In this document: positions 37,099 to 45,572 of the stretch, piece by piece
Position numbering within the stretch: the stretch's first letter is position 1
Layout of the letters: every line of letters starts with the position of its first letter
Program-made: the position numbers and the translations under genes
Source of the DNA: Actinomycetota bacterium
GTDB lineage: Bacteria; Actinomycetota; Acidimicrobiia; IMCC26256; PALSA-610
Direction: 5' to 3'
Length of the DNA: 64,000 bases
Assembly: GCA_005773635.1 (NCBI GenBank)
Contig: SXHN01000009.1
Coordinates: forward strand, 1 to 64,000
The notes under the pieces: model-generated
The model's database searches: none
The model's input: only the letters and a program-made list of their open reading frames with translations
What the model was told of the DNA's origin: nothing

Positions 37099-37655
37099 CG
37101 GGGGCTTGGATCTCCCTTGAACGTCACCGGCACGCGCGCCGGTGCATAGTCTTTTCGCAGCGGATGCCCTTCCCAATCATCGGGCAACAAGATTCGAGAG
37201 TGGTCAGGGTGACCCTCAAATTCAATGCCGAAGAGGTCGAATGTTTCTCGCTCGGAGAAATTCGCGCCAGGGAATACGGCGGTGATGCTCGGCGCCGTTG
37301 TATCCGAATCGGAAATTTGGGCAATGGTCCGGATTCGGCGATTGCGGGCGTGACTCAAGTACTGGGTGACTAATTCGAAACGCTCTTGGGTAACCCCCGG
37401 GGCACAGTGGCGCACCGCATCTGCAACATGATCGACAGCACAAATGTCGATCAACATCGTGAATCGTTCTTCGTCGCGCAAATACTTGGCTACCTCAGCT
37501 TGGTGTGCCTTGTCGATGTAGACCACTGCTTGTCCGAGGCTTTCGAAGAACGTCGAACCCGCGAAGCGCTCGCACAGCGCGGCTGCGACCGCATCCGAGG
37601 GCACTTCGAGCGGAGTTTCAGGCTCGTGATCTTCTTCACGAACTGCGTCAGTCAT
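37095..37655 (-). CDS. nuoC: Complex I subunit NuoC, 30-kDa type (14-gene operon)
   Basis: A 186-residue subunit with the signature FSERETFDLFGIEFEGHPDH and the LRKDYAPARVPVTFKGDPS end. It has a short N-terminal acidic stretch. It starts 33 nt after nuoB, the widest internal gap of this operon, and is coupled to nuoD. Confidence 0.95.
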   Translation of the reverse strand: MTDAVREEDHEPETPLEVPSDAVAAALCERFAGSTFFESLGQAVVYIDKAHQAEVAKYLRDEERFTMLIDICAVDHVADAVRHCAPGVTQERFELVTQYLSHARNRRIRTIAQISDSDTTAPSITAVFPGANFSERETFDLFGIEFEGHPDHSRILLPDDWEGHPLRKDYAPARVPVTFKGDPSPR

Positions 37656-37688
37656 CGCGGCAAAAGCTTTCGAAAGAGGCGAACAGGA

Positions 37689-38237
37689 TCAAACAGATAC
37701 GGGAGCGGGCGGTTGCAGTTGGTATTCAGCACCACCGGTGGTGCTCGCAGTTCGGCGCCGCATGAGCTCGCCGTTCTTGATCATTTCGTGCAGGGTAATG
37801 ATCCCATGCAACAGCGTTTCGGGGCCAGGAGGGCACCCCGGCACATAGACATCGACGGGAACGATTTGATCGACACCTTGGACGATCGCGTAGTTGTTGA
37901 ACATTCCGCCACTGCTGGCACACACTCCCATGGAAATCACCCATTTGGGTTCGACCATCTGGTCGTACACCTGGCGAAGCACCGGCGCCATCTTCTGGCT
38001 GACCCGGCCCGCGACGATCATCAGGTCGGCGTGGCGCGGACTCGCCCGAAAAGTCTCCATGCCGAAGCGAGCGATGTCGTAGTGCGGAGCGCCAGTGGCC
38101 ATCATCTCAATTGCGCAGCAGGCCAACCCGAAGGTGGCGGGCATCACTGAGTTGCGACGGGCCCACTTCACGAGATCTTCAATCTTGCCAGTTGCAAAGC
38201 TGTGCGGAATCGCTTCGAGCCCTAGGTGTGGAGGCAT
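37689..38237 (-). CDS. nuoB: Complex I subunit NuoB, N2 cluster (14-gene operon)
   Basis: A 182-residue subunit with N2 ligands in [20 protein letters not shown] and [11 protein letters not shown]. Canonical bacterial NuoB. One-base overlap with nuoA. Confidence 0.96.
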   Translation of the reverse strand: MPPHLGLEAIPHSFATGKIEDLVKWARRNSVMPATFGLACCAIEMMATGAPHYDIARFGMETFRASPRHADLMIVAGRVSQKMAPVLRQVYDQMVEPKWVISMGVCASSGGMFNNYAIVQGVDQIVPVDVYVPGCPPGPETLLHGIITLHEMIKNGELMRRRTASTTGGAEYQLQPPAPVSV

Positions 38238-38698
38238 TACGCAGCTTCTCCTGGATTTGATTTTTTGGCGTCGGAAGGATCAAGCATTGACACCTTCGAC
38301 CGCAGCACCGGGGCCAGCTGGCGCATACCCTCGACGACCTGTTTCGGCCCCCAACTCAGCGCACCGACCGACAATAGGTACCCAAAGGGCACCAACAAAC
38401 CCGCTACGTAGATGCCCATGAGGCCCAGGCCATAGGCGCCAAGGTCCTTGAATACCGTCGCGAATGGGTACAGGAACACGATCTCAACATCGAGCACGAT
38501 GAAGCTCATCGCAACCAGATAAAACTTCACAGGGAATCGCTCGGTCGGCTCGGATTCAGGGACGATGCCGCACTCGTACGGGGCCTGCTTGGCGCTATTG
38601 GGGCTACTCGGTCCTAACGCCTCAGAGGCGACAAACGACAGAAACACGAACGCGAACACCACGCCGATCATGACCAGCAGTGGGAGGTAGATGATCAC
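38237..38698 (-). CDS. nuoA: Complex I subunit NuoA (14-gene operon)
   Basis: A 153-residue three-helix subunit starting at GTG 38696-38698 with AGGTG upstream. The loop [23 protein letters not shown] is cut to its key part YECG, which keeps the loop Cys that the other copy lacks, and [15 protein letters not shown] is the conserved helix 2. First gene of the 14-gene operon; the promoter must lie in 38699-39072. Confidence 0.95.
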   Translation of the reverse strand: MIIYLPLLVMIGVVFAFVFLSFVASEALGPSSPNSAKQAPYECGIVPESEPTERFPVKFYLVAMSFIVLDVEIVFLYPFATVFKDLGAYGLGLMGIYVAGLLVPFGYLLSVGALSWGPKQVVEGMRQLAPVLRSKVSMLDPSDAKKSNPGEAA

Positions 38699-38807
38699 GT
38701 AGAGGTCACCTCGGCGAACAGTGTGTCGGCGCGAATAGGAAGTGACCGGAAACTACTGCGTTCGCTGGGTCAAGCCCCAACTTTGACGACGCGGTCGCCA
38801 GTGTAAA

Positions 38808-38924
38808 TGGGTTCCGATCAACGCCTGCGGGGCGTTTCTGGGGCGGGCTGGGAGGCTACGTGCGACGCCGCCAGCGAAGCTGGTGGTCGCCACAACGCCC
38901 TGTTGGCTGCTTGATCGGAACCCA
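38808..38924. repeat. 117-bp multi-stem palindromic element
   Basis: A perfect 14-bp inverted repeat (TGGGTTCCGATCAA at 38808-38821, TTGATCGGAACCCA at 38911-38924) closes a region with three internal hairpins: AACGCC-TGCGG-GGCGTT from 38820, CCGCCAGC-GAA-GCTGGTGG (one G-U pair) in the middle and CAAC-GCCCT-GTTG near the right arm. It fills much of the 374-nt gene-free stretch 38699-39072 between nuoA and the acyl-CoA synthetase gene. It could be a structured RNA, a 5' leader of the nuo mRNA, or a small palindromic mobile element; no clear target-site duplication flanks it. Confidence 0.6.
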
Positions 38925-39072
38925 GAACTTTTCCTCTCCGATGGGCGGGGCGCACCGTCGGTGAGGACACCCATATCTACGACACATTGCGCGCGATTCT
39001 TGAGTATGAATCTCACTCTCTGTGGTATTCGGGTTCGAGCGAAGTAGTAGTGAGGTCGTTATCCTTGCCATC

Positions 39073-40518
39073 GTGAACCTTGCCGAGATTCTGCTCGCAT
39101 CCGGAGACGCCACGGCACCCTGCCTCATTGGTCCCGACGGCTCGGTCCATGCCACCTATGGCTCGCTGCGTTCGGACGTGGCAACTCTTGCCGCCGACAT
39201 CGCCGCAAATACTCAAGCTGGCGACCGAGTCGCCTTTGCAATCCCAAACTGCACCGAATTTGTGATCGCGTATCTCGCGATCCTCTACGCAGGCCGGATT
39301 GCCGTCCCCCTCAATCCGTCGGCGCCACGCGCCGAGATCGACCGCGAAATCGCGGTTGTCAGTAGCTCGCTGCGCCTCGATGTTGCCGCGGTGCGAGAGG
39401 TACTCGACAACGGCCAGGCGCTCGAATTCACCGCGGTGGAACAAAGCGCCGACAGTGTCGCAGTGTGTTTATTCACTTCGGGCACTGCCGGGGCACCGAA
39501 AGCAGCGATGCTCACGCACGGATCGCTACTCGCGAATCTCGAACAGGTTCAAAGCGCCCCCGGCCTCGCATTTCAACGCAACGACATAGCACTGGGTGCA
39601 CTGCCGCTGTTTCACATCTTTGGCCTGAACGTTGTGCTGGCCTTGGCGCTGAAAGCCGGCGCCGCACTTTCGCTTGTAGAAGCATTCCACCCCGCTGAGG
39701 TCGCGCAACAAATTGCTACGACCGGAGTCACAATCGTTGCTGGAGTGCCCGCGATGTATCAAGCATGGCTCGCAGTTGCAGGCAAGCTCACCGACAATCC
39801 GTTTGCGAAGGTACGCCTCGCAGTTTCGGGTGCAGCTGCGCTTGACGAGCGAACCCATCAAGAATTCGCGACCCGTTTCAACGTCAACGTCTACGAGGGT
39901 TACGGCTTGACGGAAGCATCGCCCATCGTGTCGACAACTGCTGTAGATCAAGCGGTTCGAAGCGGTTCAATTGGCCCCGCACTTCCTGGGGTTTTAGTAC
40001 GTCTGGTCGATCGCGACGGCGCAGACGCCCTCGCAGACGATCCCGGTGAAATCTGGGTCAAAGGTCCAAACGTATTCGCCGGTTATTGGAACGATGACGC
40101 CCAGACCAGCGCCGTGCTCACCGACGATGGTTGGTTGCGTACCGGCGATATCGCGGTCGCAGATGCAAACGGTTGGCTCACCCTCGTGGATCGCAGCAAA
40201 GACCTCATCATCGTGTCGGGCTTCAACGTCTACCCGGCTGAAGTAGAAGACGCGCTGTGCCACCATGACGCAGTTGAGCATGCAGCGGTGGTGGGCGAAC
40301 CGGATGAGCGATCGGGGGAGCACATCGTTGCCTTCATCGTCGTACGTTCTGGCAACGACGAACCCACGCCGACCCAACTCATTGCTCACCTGCGTCGACG
40401 CGTCGCCCGCTACAAAATCCCCGCCCGCTTTGAGTTCGTGAGCGAACTACCCCAGACATTTGCGGGCAAAGTCGTGCGGCGCGCGTTGCGCAGCGATACC
40501 ACCACGATGTCGGCATAA
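39073..40518 (+). CDS. AMP-forming acyl-CoA synthetase / ligase
   Basis: An acyl-adenylate-forming enzyme of about 481 residues. The P-loop is LFTSGTAGAPKAAMLTHG, followed by YEGYGLTEASPIVS, GYWNDDAQT, WLRTGDIAVAD, the hinge DRSKDLIIVSGFNVYPAEVE and the catalytic lysine in PQTFAGKVVRRAL. It resembles medium/long-chain fatty-acyl or o-succinylbenzoate-CoA ligases; the substrate cannot be told. The start is uncertain: GTG at 39073 gives VNLAEILLASGD, while an upstream GTG at 39022 adds 17 residues. It stands alone, divergent from nuoA and 108 nt before rex. Confidence 0.9.
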   Translation: MNLAEILLASGDATAPCLIGPDGSVHATYGSLRSDVATLAADIAANTQAGDRVAFAIPNCTEFVIAYLAILYAGRIAVPLNPSAPRAEIDREIAVVSSSLRLDVAAVREVLDNGQALEFTAVEQSADSVAVCLFTSGTAGAPKAAMLTHGSLLANLEQVQSAPGLAFQRNDIALGALPLFHIFGLNVVLALALKAGAALSLVEAFHPAEVAQQIATTGVTIVAGVPAMYQAWLAVAGKLTDNPFAKVRLAVSGAAALDERTHQEFATRFNVNVYEGYGLTEASPIVSTTAVDQAVRSGSIGPALPGVLVRLVDRDGADALADDPGEIWVKGPNVFAGYWNDDAQTSAVLTDDGWLRTGDIAVADANGWLTLVDRSKDLIIVSGFNVYPAEVEDALCHHDAVEHAAVVGEPDERSGEHIVAFIVVRSGNDEPTPTQLIAHLRRRVARYKIPARFEFVSELPQTFAGKVVRRALRSDTTTMSA

Positions 40519-40557
40519 AACTCCGACATCTGCTGCCCATCGCCAGTGTGCTTCACT

Positions 40558-40575
40558 TCGAGAAAGCATTCACAA
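40558..40575. promoter_or_regulatory. Candidate Rex operator upstream of rex
   Basis: TCGAGAA-AGCA-TTCACAA matches 12 of the 14 specified bases of the Rex operator consensus TTGTGAA-N4-TTCACAA, with the right half-site perfect. It lies 52 nt before the rex GTG start, consistent with the autoregulation known for rex-hemACD in Streptomyces. Seen by eye; a genome scan is needed to judge the background rate. Confidence 0.65.
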
Positions 40576-40626
40576 GCTCGGTACCCTCGGTGTTTCCTGA
40601 GATCAACAAACCGGCAAGGAGCACCA

Positions 40627-41301
40627 GTGGGCCACAATGGAAGACGGCGAATCCCCGAAGCGACCGTCGCTCGCCTGCCGCTGTACTACCGCTCGCTCAT
40701 CGACTGCAACGAGCGCGACCTTGCGACGGTTTCCTCCGACCAACTCGCGGAGCTTGCAGGAGTAAACGCCGCCAAAGTGCGCAAAGACCTTTCATACCTC
40801 GGGTCGTACGGCACGCGAGGGGTGGGTTACGACGTCGAGTACCTACTGCATGAGATCAGTCGCGAACTCGGTCTTACCCAAGATTGGCCCTGCGTCATCG
40901 TTGGTGCTGGCAATCTGGGCGCAGCCCTCGCGAATTATCGCGGGTTCGGCGCACGCGGTTTTCGGATCGTGGGATTGGTGGACGACGCCTCCGACAAGGT
41001 CGGCCAGACTGTCGGCGAACTGACCGTTGAGCCAATGCACACGCTGGCCAACATGGTGAATGAACGCTCGATATCCATTGGCATTATCGCCACACCTGCG
41101 AGTGCAGCGCAACCCGTGGCCGATGCGCTCATTAGCGCTGGTATTCGGTCAGTACTGAATTTCGCACCAGCCGTCATCTCGGTGCCGCCCAACGTTTCAG
41201 TGCGAAAAGTTGATCTCGCGACCGAGTTGCAGATCCTGAGCTTTTATCAACTGCGCGGCCTCACGTCAGGGCCTGCGCTCGTCGTCGATCGGCCCGCGTG
41301 A
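40627..41301 (+). CDS. rex: Redox-sensing transcriptional repressor Rex
   Basis: A 224-residue NADH/NAD+-sensing repressor. The N-terminal winged helix begins RRRIPEATVARLPLYYRSL and contains VNAAKVRKDLSYLGSYGTRG; the Rossmann motif is VIVGAGNLGAALANY, with a C-terminal domain-swap helix around LRGLTSGPALVV. The start is GTG 40627, preceded by AAGGAG at ideal spacing; the longer open frame from 40546 is rejected. High NADH makes Rex release DNA, which derepresses respiratory and haem genes. It heads the tetrapyrrole operon, as in Streptomyces. Confidence 0.96.
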   Translation: MGHNGRRRIPEATVARLPLYYRSLIDCNERDLATVSSDQLAELAGVNAAKVRKDLSYLGSYGTRGVGYDVEYLLHEISRELGLTQDWPCVIVGAGNLGAALANYRGFGARGFRIVGLVDDASDKVGQTVGELTVEPMHTLANMVNERSISIGIIATPASAAQPVADALISAGIRSVLNFAPAVISVPPNVSVRKVDLATELQILSFYQLRGLTSGPALVVDRPA

Positions 41302-41924
41302 CCAACGACCGACCGTCGTTGATCGGGCTCCCGGTCAACCTGCTCTTGCAGGACCGTCCGGCCGTGGTCGTCGGCGGAGGACGCATTGCGGCCCGCAAGG
41401 CCGCGTCGCTCATCGAAGCCGGCGCAGTGGTCACAATCGTCGCGCCCCAGATTTGTGACGAAGTTCGATTACTGCAAGTGCGTATAGTCGAGCGCGAGTT
41501 CCAACCCAGCGATCTCGACGAGGCTTGGTACGTGGTAACTGCGACCGATCAGCCGGCGGTGAACAACGCTGTATTCGAGGCGTGCCAGACGCGCCGCACA
41601 TTCTGCAATAGCGCAGACGATCCCGCCAACTGTTCAGTGACGCTCATGTCGGTCGTTCGCCAAGGCGACTTAGTCGTCGCGATCGGAAGCGGCGGCCGAT
41701 CGCCGGCTCTCGCCACGTGGTTGCGTCAACACGTCCAATCCGAAATGGGTCCTGAGTATTCGACCTTGCTCGAAATACTCTCTACAGAACGCGAAAAAAT
41801 ACGCTCAGCCGGTACCAGTTCAGAAGATGCCAATTGGCAAAAGGCGTTCGAATCCGGCATCGTTGATCTTGTGCGTGCTGGTCAACTCGCCGAAGCCGAG
41901 GAGTTGTTGCGGTCATGTCTGTAA
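41298..41924 (+). CDS. Precorrin-2 dehydrogenase / siroheme synthase N-domain protein
   Basis: A 208-residue NAD-dependent dehydrogenase of the Met8/CysG-B/SirC family, oxidising precorrin-2 to sirohydrochlorin. It shows LPVNLLLQDRPAVVVGGGRIAARKAA (core VVGGGRIAARK), the acidic end of the Rossmann unit, VTATDQPAVN, FCNSADDP and VVAIGSGGRSPAL. The GTG start overlaps the rex stop (GTGA). Together with CobA in this operon it would take uroporphyrinogen III toward siroheme or cobalamin. Alternatively it may be a HemA partner, since similar proteins often sit beside hemA. Confidence 0.88.
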   Translation: MTNDRPSLIGLPVNLLLQDRPAVVVGGGRIAARKAASLIEAGAVVTIVAPQICDEVRLLQVRIVEREFQPSDLDEAWYVVTATDQPAVNNAVFEACQTRRTFCNSADDPANCSVTLMSVVRQGDLVVAIGSGGRSPALATWLRQHVQSEMGPEYSTLLEILSTEREKIRSAGTSSEDANWQKAFESGIVDLVRAGQLAEAEELLRSCL

Positions 41925-43201
41925 TCGTTGTTGGTCTGAATCACCGCACCGTGCCGGTTGAACTACTTGAACGAATGGCCGTGGCGGATTCGCGCCTCAG
42001 CAAAGCACTTCACGATCTTGAAAGCCGAGAACATCTTCTCGAAGTCGCAGTGCTTTCCACCTGCAACCGCACTGAGATTTACGCGTACTGCTCGCGGTTC
42101 CACTCAGCAGTCGGTGACATCGTCGAGTTCCTCGCTGAATACTCCGGAGCGCATCCCGAAGAATTCAACGAGCATCTCTATACCTACTACGACGACGCTG
42201 CGATTTCGCATCTCTTTTCAGTTGCGGCCGGCCTCGACTCGATGATCGTGGGTGAAGGCGAGATCTTGGGACAGGTGCGCTCGGCATGGACAGCCGCCGA
42301 ACGCGAAAAGGTCAGCGCGACGTTGCTTGGTTCTGCATTTCGTCATGCCATCGAATCAGGTAAACGAGTTCGCACAGAAACCGAAATCGGTCGCCACCCG
42401 GTTTCGATTTCGTCGGCTGCCGTCGCGGTCGCTGCGGAACGGCTCGGTGGCCTCGAGGGTTGTCGGGTACTCGTTATTGGCGTTGGTGAAATGGGCGAAG
42501 GTATGACCATCGCAATCTCATCGCGCGGCGTCGCGGATATTTGCATTGCGAACCGCACGGTGGAGAATGCTTCGGCGCTCGCCGAACGAGTCGACGGGCG
42601 AGTAATTCCGCTCACCGACATCGCTAACGAACTTGAACGAGCCGACGTTGTGCTTGCCTCCACAGGAGCGTCGGAAGTGCTCATTGAGCGCGGAGCAGTC
42701 GAGACGATTATGGCTCGTCGAAGCGACCAACGTATGTTGATCGTCGACGTTGCACTCCCGCGCGACATCGACCCCGGAGTCGGAGAAATTCCGGGCGTCA
42801 CGCTGTTAGATATCGATGATCTCAAGGGCTACGCCCAACGATCAACGGAACGGCGGCGCGCAGAAATCGGCAAGGCCCGCGAAATTCTCGGTGCTGAGAT
42901 TGAGCGCTACCGCGAAGAGCGAGCGGCACGGATGGTCGCACCAATTGTGACGGCATTGCATCGGCGCGGGGAGGCACTCCGCACCGCGGAACTCGACCGG
43001 CATCGCACACGACTCACGGAGCTCGACGAACAGACGATGCAACTCGTCGAATCTCTCACACGCGGCATCGTGAACAAACTGCTACATGAGCCAACCGTAC
43101 GCGTGAAAGACAATGCTGGCACCGACCGAGGCGACGTCCTCGCCGACGCGTTGAGTACGTTGTTCGATCTCGACGCAGGGATGATCGAGCCCGAGGCGTG
43201 A
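41915..43201 (+). CDS. hemA: Glutamyl-tRNA reductase
   Basis: A 428-residue enzyme that reduces Glu-tRNA to glutamate-1-semialdehyde, the first committed step of the C5 pathway. It starts MSVIVVGLNHRTVPVELLER and has LSTCNRTEIYAY with the catalytic cysteine, GEGEILGQVRSAW, and the NADPH-binding VLVIGVGEMGEGM. The C-terminal dimerisation helices are complete. It overlaps the previous gene by 10 nt and hemC by 4 nt. The product is passed to HemL, encoded later in the same strand block. Confidence 0.97.
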   Translation: MSVIVVGLNHRTVPVELLERMAVADSRLSKALHDLESREHLLEVAVLSTCNRTEIYAYCSRFHSAVGDIVEFLAEYSGAHPEEFNEHLYTYYDDAAISHLFSVAAGLDSMIVGEGEILGQVRSAWTAAEREKVSATLLGSAFRHAIESGKRVRTETEIGRHPVSISSAAVAVAAERLGGLEGCRVLVIGVGEMGEGMTIAISSRGVADICIANRTVENASALAERVDGRVIPLTDIANELERADVVLASTGASEVLIERGAVETIMARRSDQRMLIVDVALPRDIDPGVGEIPGVTLLDIDDLKGYAQRSTERRRAEIGKAREILGAEIERYREERAARMVAPIVTALHRRGEALRTAELDRHRTRLTELDEQTMQLVESLTRGIVNKLLHEPTVRVKDNAGTDRGDVLADALSTLFDLDAGMIEPEA

Positions 43202-44070
43202 CCACGCTGCGCATCGCGACGCGAAGTTCCCAACTCGCCCGTTGGCAAGCGAACCGTATCGCCGATCTTTTACGCAACGGCCAAGAGATCGAAGTTGAGT
43301 TGGTGTTCATTTCGACACAGGGCGACGAGCACCGCGATGTGCCCATTCATTCGCTTGGCGGCATAGGTGTCTTTGTCAAAGAAGTCCAACAAGCAGTAAT
43401 CGACCAAAGAGCAGACATCGCCGTGCACTCGGCCAAAGACCTCCCTTCGACGACGGCCACGGGCCTCATACTTGCGGCGATTCCGGAACGCGCTGACGTG
43501 CGAGATGTCCTGATCGGATCCCGACTCGATGACATTCGAGACGGCGGCGTCGTGGCCACGGGATCCGTGCGCCGACGCACCCAGCTGAGGGCACTGCGGC
43601 CCGATCTACAGTTCGCCGAGCTGCGCGGCAACATCGACACCCGAATCCAGCGTGCGAAAGATTTCGATGCGATCGTGCTCGCCGCGGCAGGCCTTGATCG
43701 CCTGGGACGCGCAGAGACAATCGCGCAGCGTCTCGACGTCGACGCCATGATGCCGCAGGTCGGTCAGGGCGCTCTCGCCGTCGAATGTCGAAGCGACGAC
43801 AGCGCCACCATCGAGCGACTCCTGAAGATCGACAACGTCAAACATCACCGCTGCGTCGACGCCGAACGAGCATTTTTGGCAGGCATTGGCGGTGGTTGTG
43901 ATGCTCCAGTCGGCGCGTACGCGACGATGCATGGCGATGAATTTTCGCTCGACGCGATCATCGCCAACACATCGGGCGTTATCCATCGGGTGCACACCAC
44001 CGGCAACGAACCTGCGGTCGTCGGCAGTGCTGCGGCGACAACACTGCTTCGGTTTGCTGGCGCGACATGA
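43198..44070 (+). CDS. hemC: Porphobilinogen deaminase (hydroxymethylbilane synthase)
   Basis: A 290-residue enzyme joining four porphobilinogens into hydroxymethylbilane. IATRSSQLARWQANRI is the N-terminus, DIAVHSAKDLPS holds active-site residues, RGNIDTRIQR follows, and the cysteine for the dipyrromethane cofactor is in GGGCDAPVGAYA. GTG start overlapping the hemA stop (GTGA). Confidence 0.97.
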   Translation: MTTLRIATRSSQLARWQANRIADLLRNGQEIEVELVFISTQGDEHRDVPIHSLGGIGVFVKEVQQAVIDQRADIAVHSAKDLPSTTATGLILAAIPERADVRDVLIGSRLDDIRDGGVVATGSVRRRTQLRALRPDLQFAELRGNIDTRIQRAKDFDAIVLAAAGLDRLGRAETIAQRLDVDAMMPQVGQGALAVECRSDDSATIERLLKIDNVKHHRCVDAERAFLAGIGGGCDAPVGAYATMHGDEFSLDAIIANTSGVIHRVHTTGNEPAVVGSAAATTLLRFAGAT

Positions 44071-45536
44071 CCGTTTACCTCGTTGGTGCAGGCCCAGGAG
44101 ACCCCGGTTTGTTCACTCGCAAAGGCGCGGCGTTGCTCGAGCGCGCCGACGTAGTTGTGCACGACCGCCTAGGCACCGCTGAGCTCTTACCCCTCGCGAA
44201 CGCCAACGCGAAGCTCATCGATGTGGGCAAGGCGCCGGGTCGAGCCGCCATGAACCAACCAGAGATCAACGCGGTGCTGGTGGAATACGGCCGTTTCGCG
44301 AACTGCGTTGTTCGACTCAAAGGCGGCGACCCCTTCGTGTTCGGTCGTGGCGGCGAAGAAGCCGACGCGCTGCGAGCCGCCGGAGTGGCGTACGAGGTCG
44401 TTCCTGGTGTCACCAGCGCTATCGCCGCGGCCGCCTACGCCGGCATACCCGTGACTCACCGAGGCGTTTCGACCCACTTCACGGTGGTGACTGGGCACGA
44501 GGACCCGGCGAAAGGCACGACCGACACCGATTGGGACGCGCTCGGTCGAATCGGCGGGACTCTCGTCATTCTCATGGGCGCCGCCCACATCGCAGACATC
44601 GCCGCGCGTCTCATCGCGGCCGGGCGCAGCCGCGACACACCGGTCGCCGCAATCCGCTGGGGCACGACCGCCGGGCAACACACCATCCGTACCACGCTCG
44701 CGCTGGCAGGTGCCGCGGGAATCGCTTCGCCATCGGCCATCGTGGTTGGCGAAGTGGCCGCGCTCGATTTCGGTTGGTTCGAGCAACGCCCGCTGTTCGG
44801 CACGAAAGTTGTCGTGACGCGGGCCCGTGAACAAGCGAGTTCGCTCACCGTCCGCCTGCTCGAACTCGGCGCCGAGGTGATCGAGCTGCCATCGATCACG
44901 ATGCGGCCCATTGAGTTCATCGTTCCCGATCTTGCGTCGCTGGAGTGGATCGTGTTTACATCCGCGAACGGCGTGAATCACTTCATGCGCCGCGGCCTTC
45001 AGGCTCATGGCCTTGATGCGCGAGCGCTCCACCAAAATCACATTGCCGCAATCGGGCCTGGTACCAGCGACGCGCTAAAACAATTCGGAATCGTTGCCGA
45101 TCTTGTGCCCGAGCGCTTCATTGCCGAATCGCTCCTGTCGGTATTTCCGGATCCTTCGGTGCCTCAAGCAACTGCTCTCATTGTGCGCCCAATCATCGCT
45201 CGTGATGCACTGCCCGACGGATTACGCGAGCGCGGCTACAACGTCGACATCTTGGGGGTATACGAAACAGTCCGCGCCGATGCCAACCCTCAAGACCTTG
45301 ACGCCGTCCGCAGCGGTTCCGTCGACGTGATTACGTTCACCTCGTCATCGACGGTCTCCAAATTCGTCGAACTGGTCGGCCCGATTCACAGCCAGCGCCC
45401 CACCATCGTCTCTATCGGACCACGGACCTCTGCCGCTGCTTCTGCACTAGGTCTGACAGTCGGCGTCGAAGCCGATCCTCACGACATCGACGGCCTCGTC
45501 GCCGCCGTGGTTTCGGCAGTGGCGGCGCGGCGGTAG
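44067..45536 (+). CDS. cobA-hemD: Fused uroporphyrinogen-III C-methyltransferase / uroporphyrinogen-III synthase
   Basis: A 489-residue two-domain protein. The first half (about 1-240) is a SAM-dependent methyltransferase (CobA/SUMT) with VYLVGAGPGDPGLFTRKG, RLKGGDPFVFGRGGEEA and GIPVTHRG. The second half (about 248-489) is a HemD synthase with VVVTRAREQASSLTVRL and FTSANGVNHF. It makes uroporphyrinogen III and can then methylate it to precorrin-2, the branch to siroheme and B12. ATGA overlap with hemC. This fusion is common in actinobacteria. Confidence 0.95.
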   Translation: MTVYLVGAGPGDPGLFTRKGAALLERADVVVHDRLGTAELLPLANANAKLIDVGKAPGRAAMNQPEINAVLVEYGRFANCVVRLKGGDPFVFGRGGEEADALRAAGVAYEVVPGVTSAIAAAAYAGIPVTHRGVSTHFTVVTGHEDPAKGTTDTDWDALGRIGGTLVILMGAAHIADIAARLIAAGRSRDTPVAAIRWGTTAGQHTIRTTLALAGAAGIASPSAIVVGEVAALDFGWFEQRPLFGTKVVVTRAREQASSLTVRLLELGAEVIELPSITMRPIEFIVPDLASLEWIVFTSANGVNHFMRRGLQAHGLDARALHQNHIAAIGPGTSDALKQFGIVADLVPERFIAESLLSVFPDPSVPQATALIVRPIIARDALPDGLRERGYNVDILGVYETVRADANPQDLDAVRSGSVDVITFTSSSTVSKFVELVGPIHSQRPTIVSIGPRTSAAASALGLTVGVEADPHDIDGLVAAVVSAVAARR

Positions 45537-45572
45537 CCAAGATTCGAAGCCGCGCTCATAGCATCGGTATCT

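Noticed and set aside
38753-39016. 87-codon frame on the minus strand in the gap upstream of nuoA.
   Set aside because: It runs through the palindromic element, has no ribosome-binding site and shows no protein-like composition.
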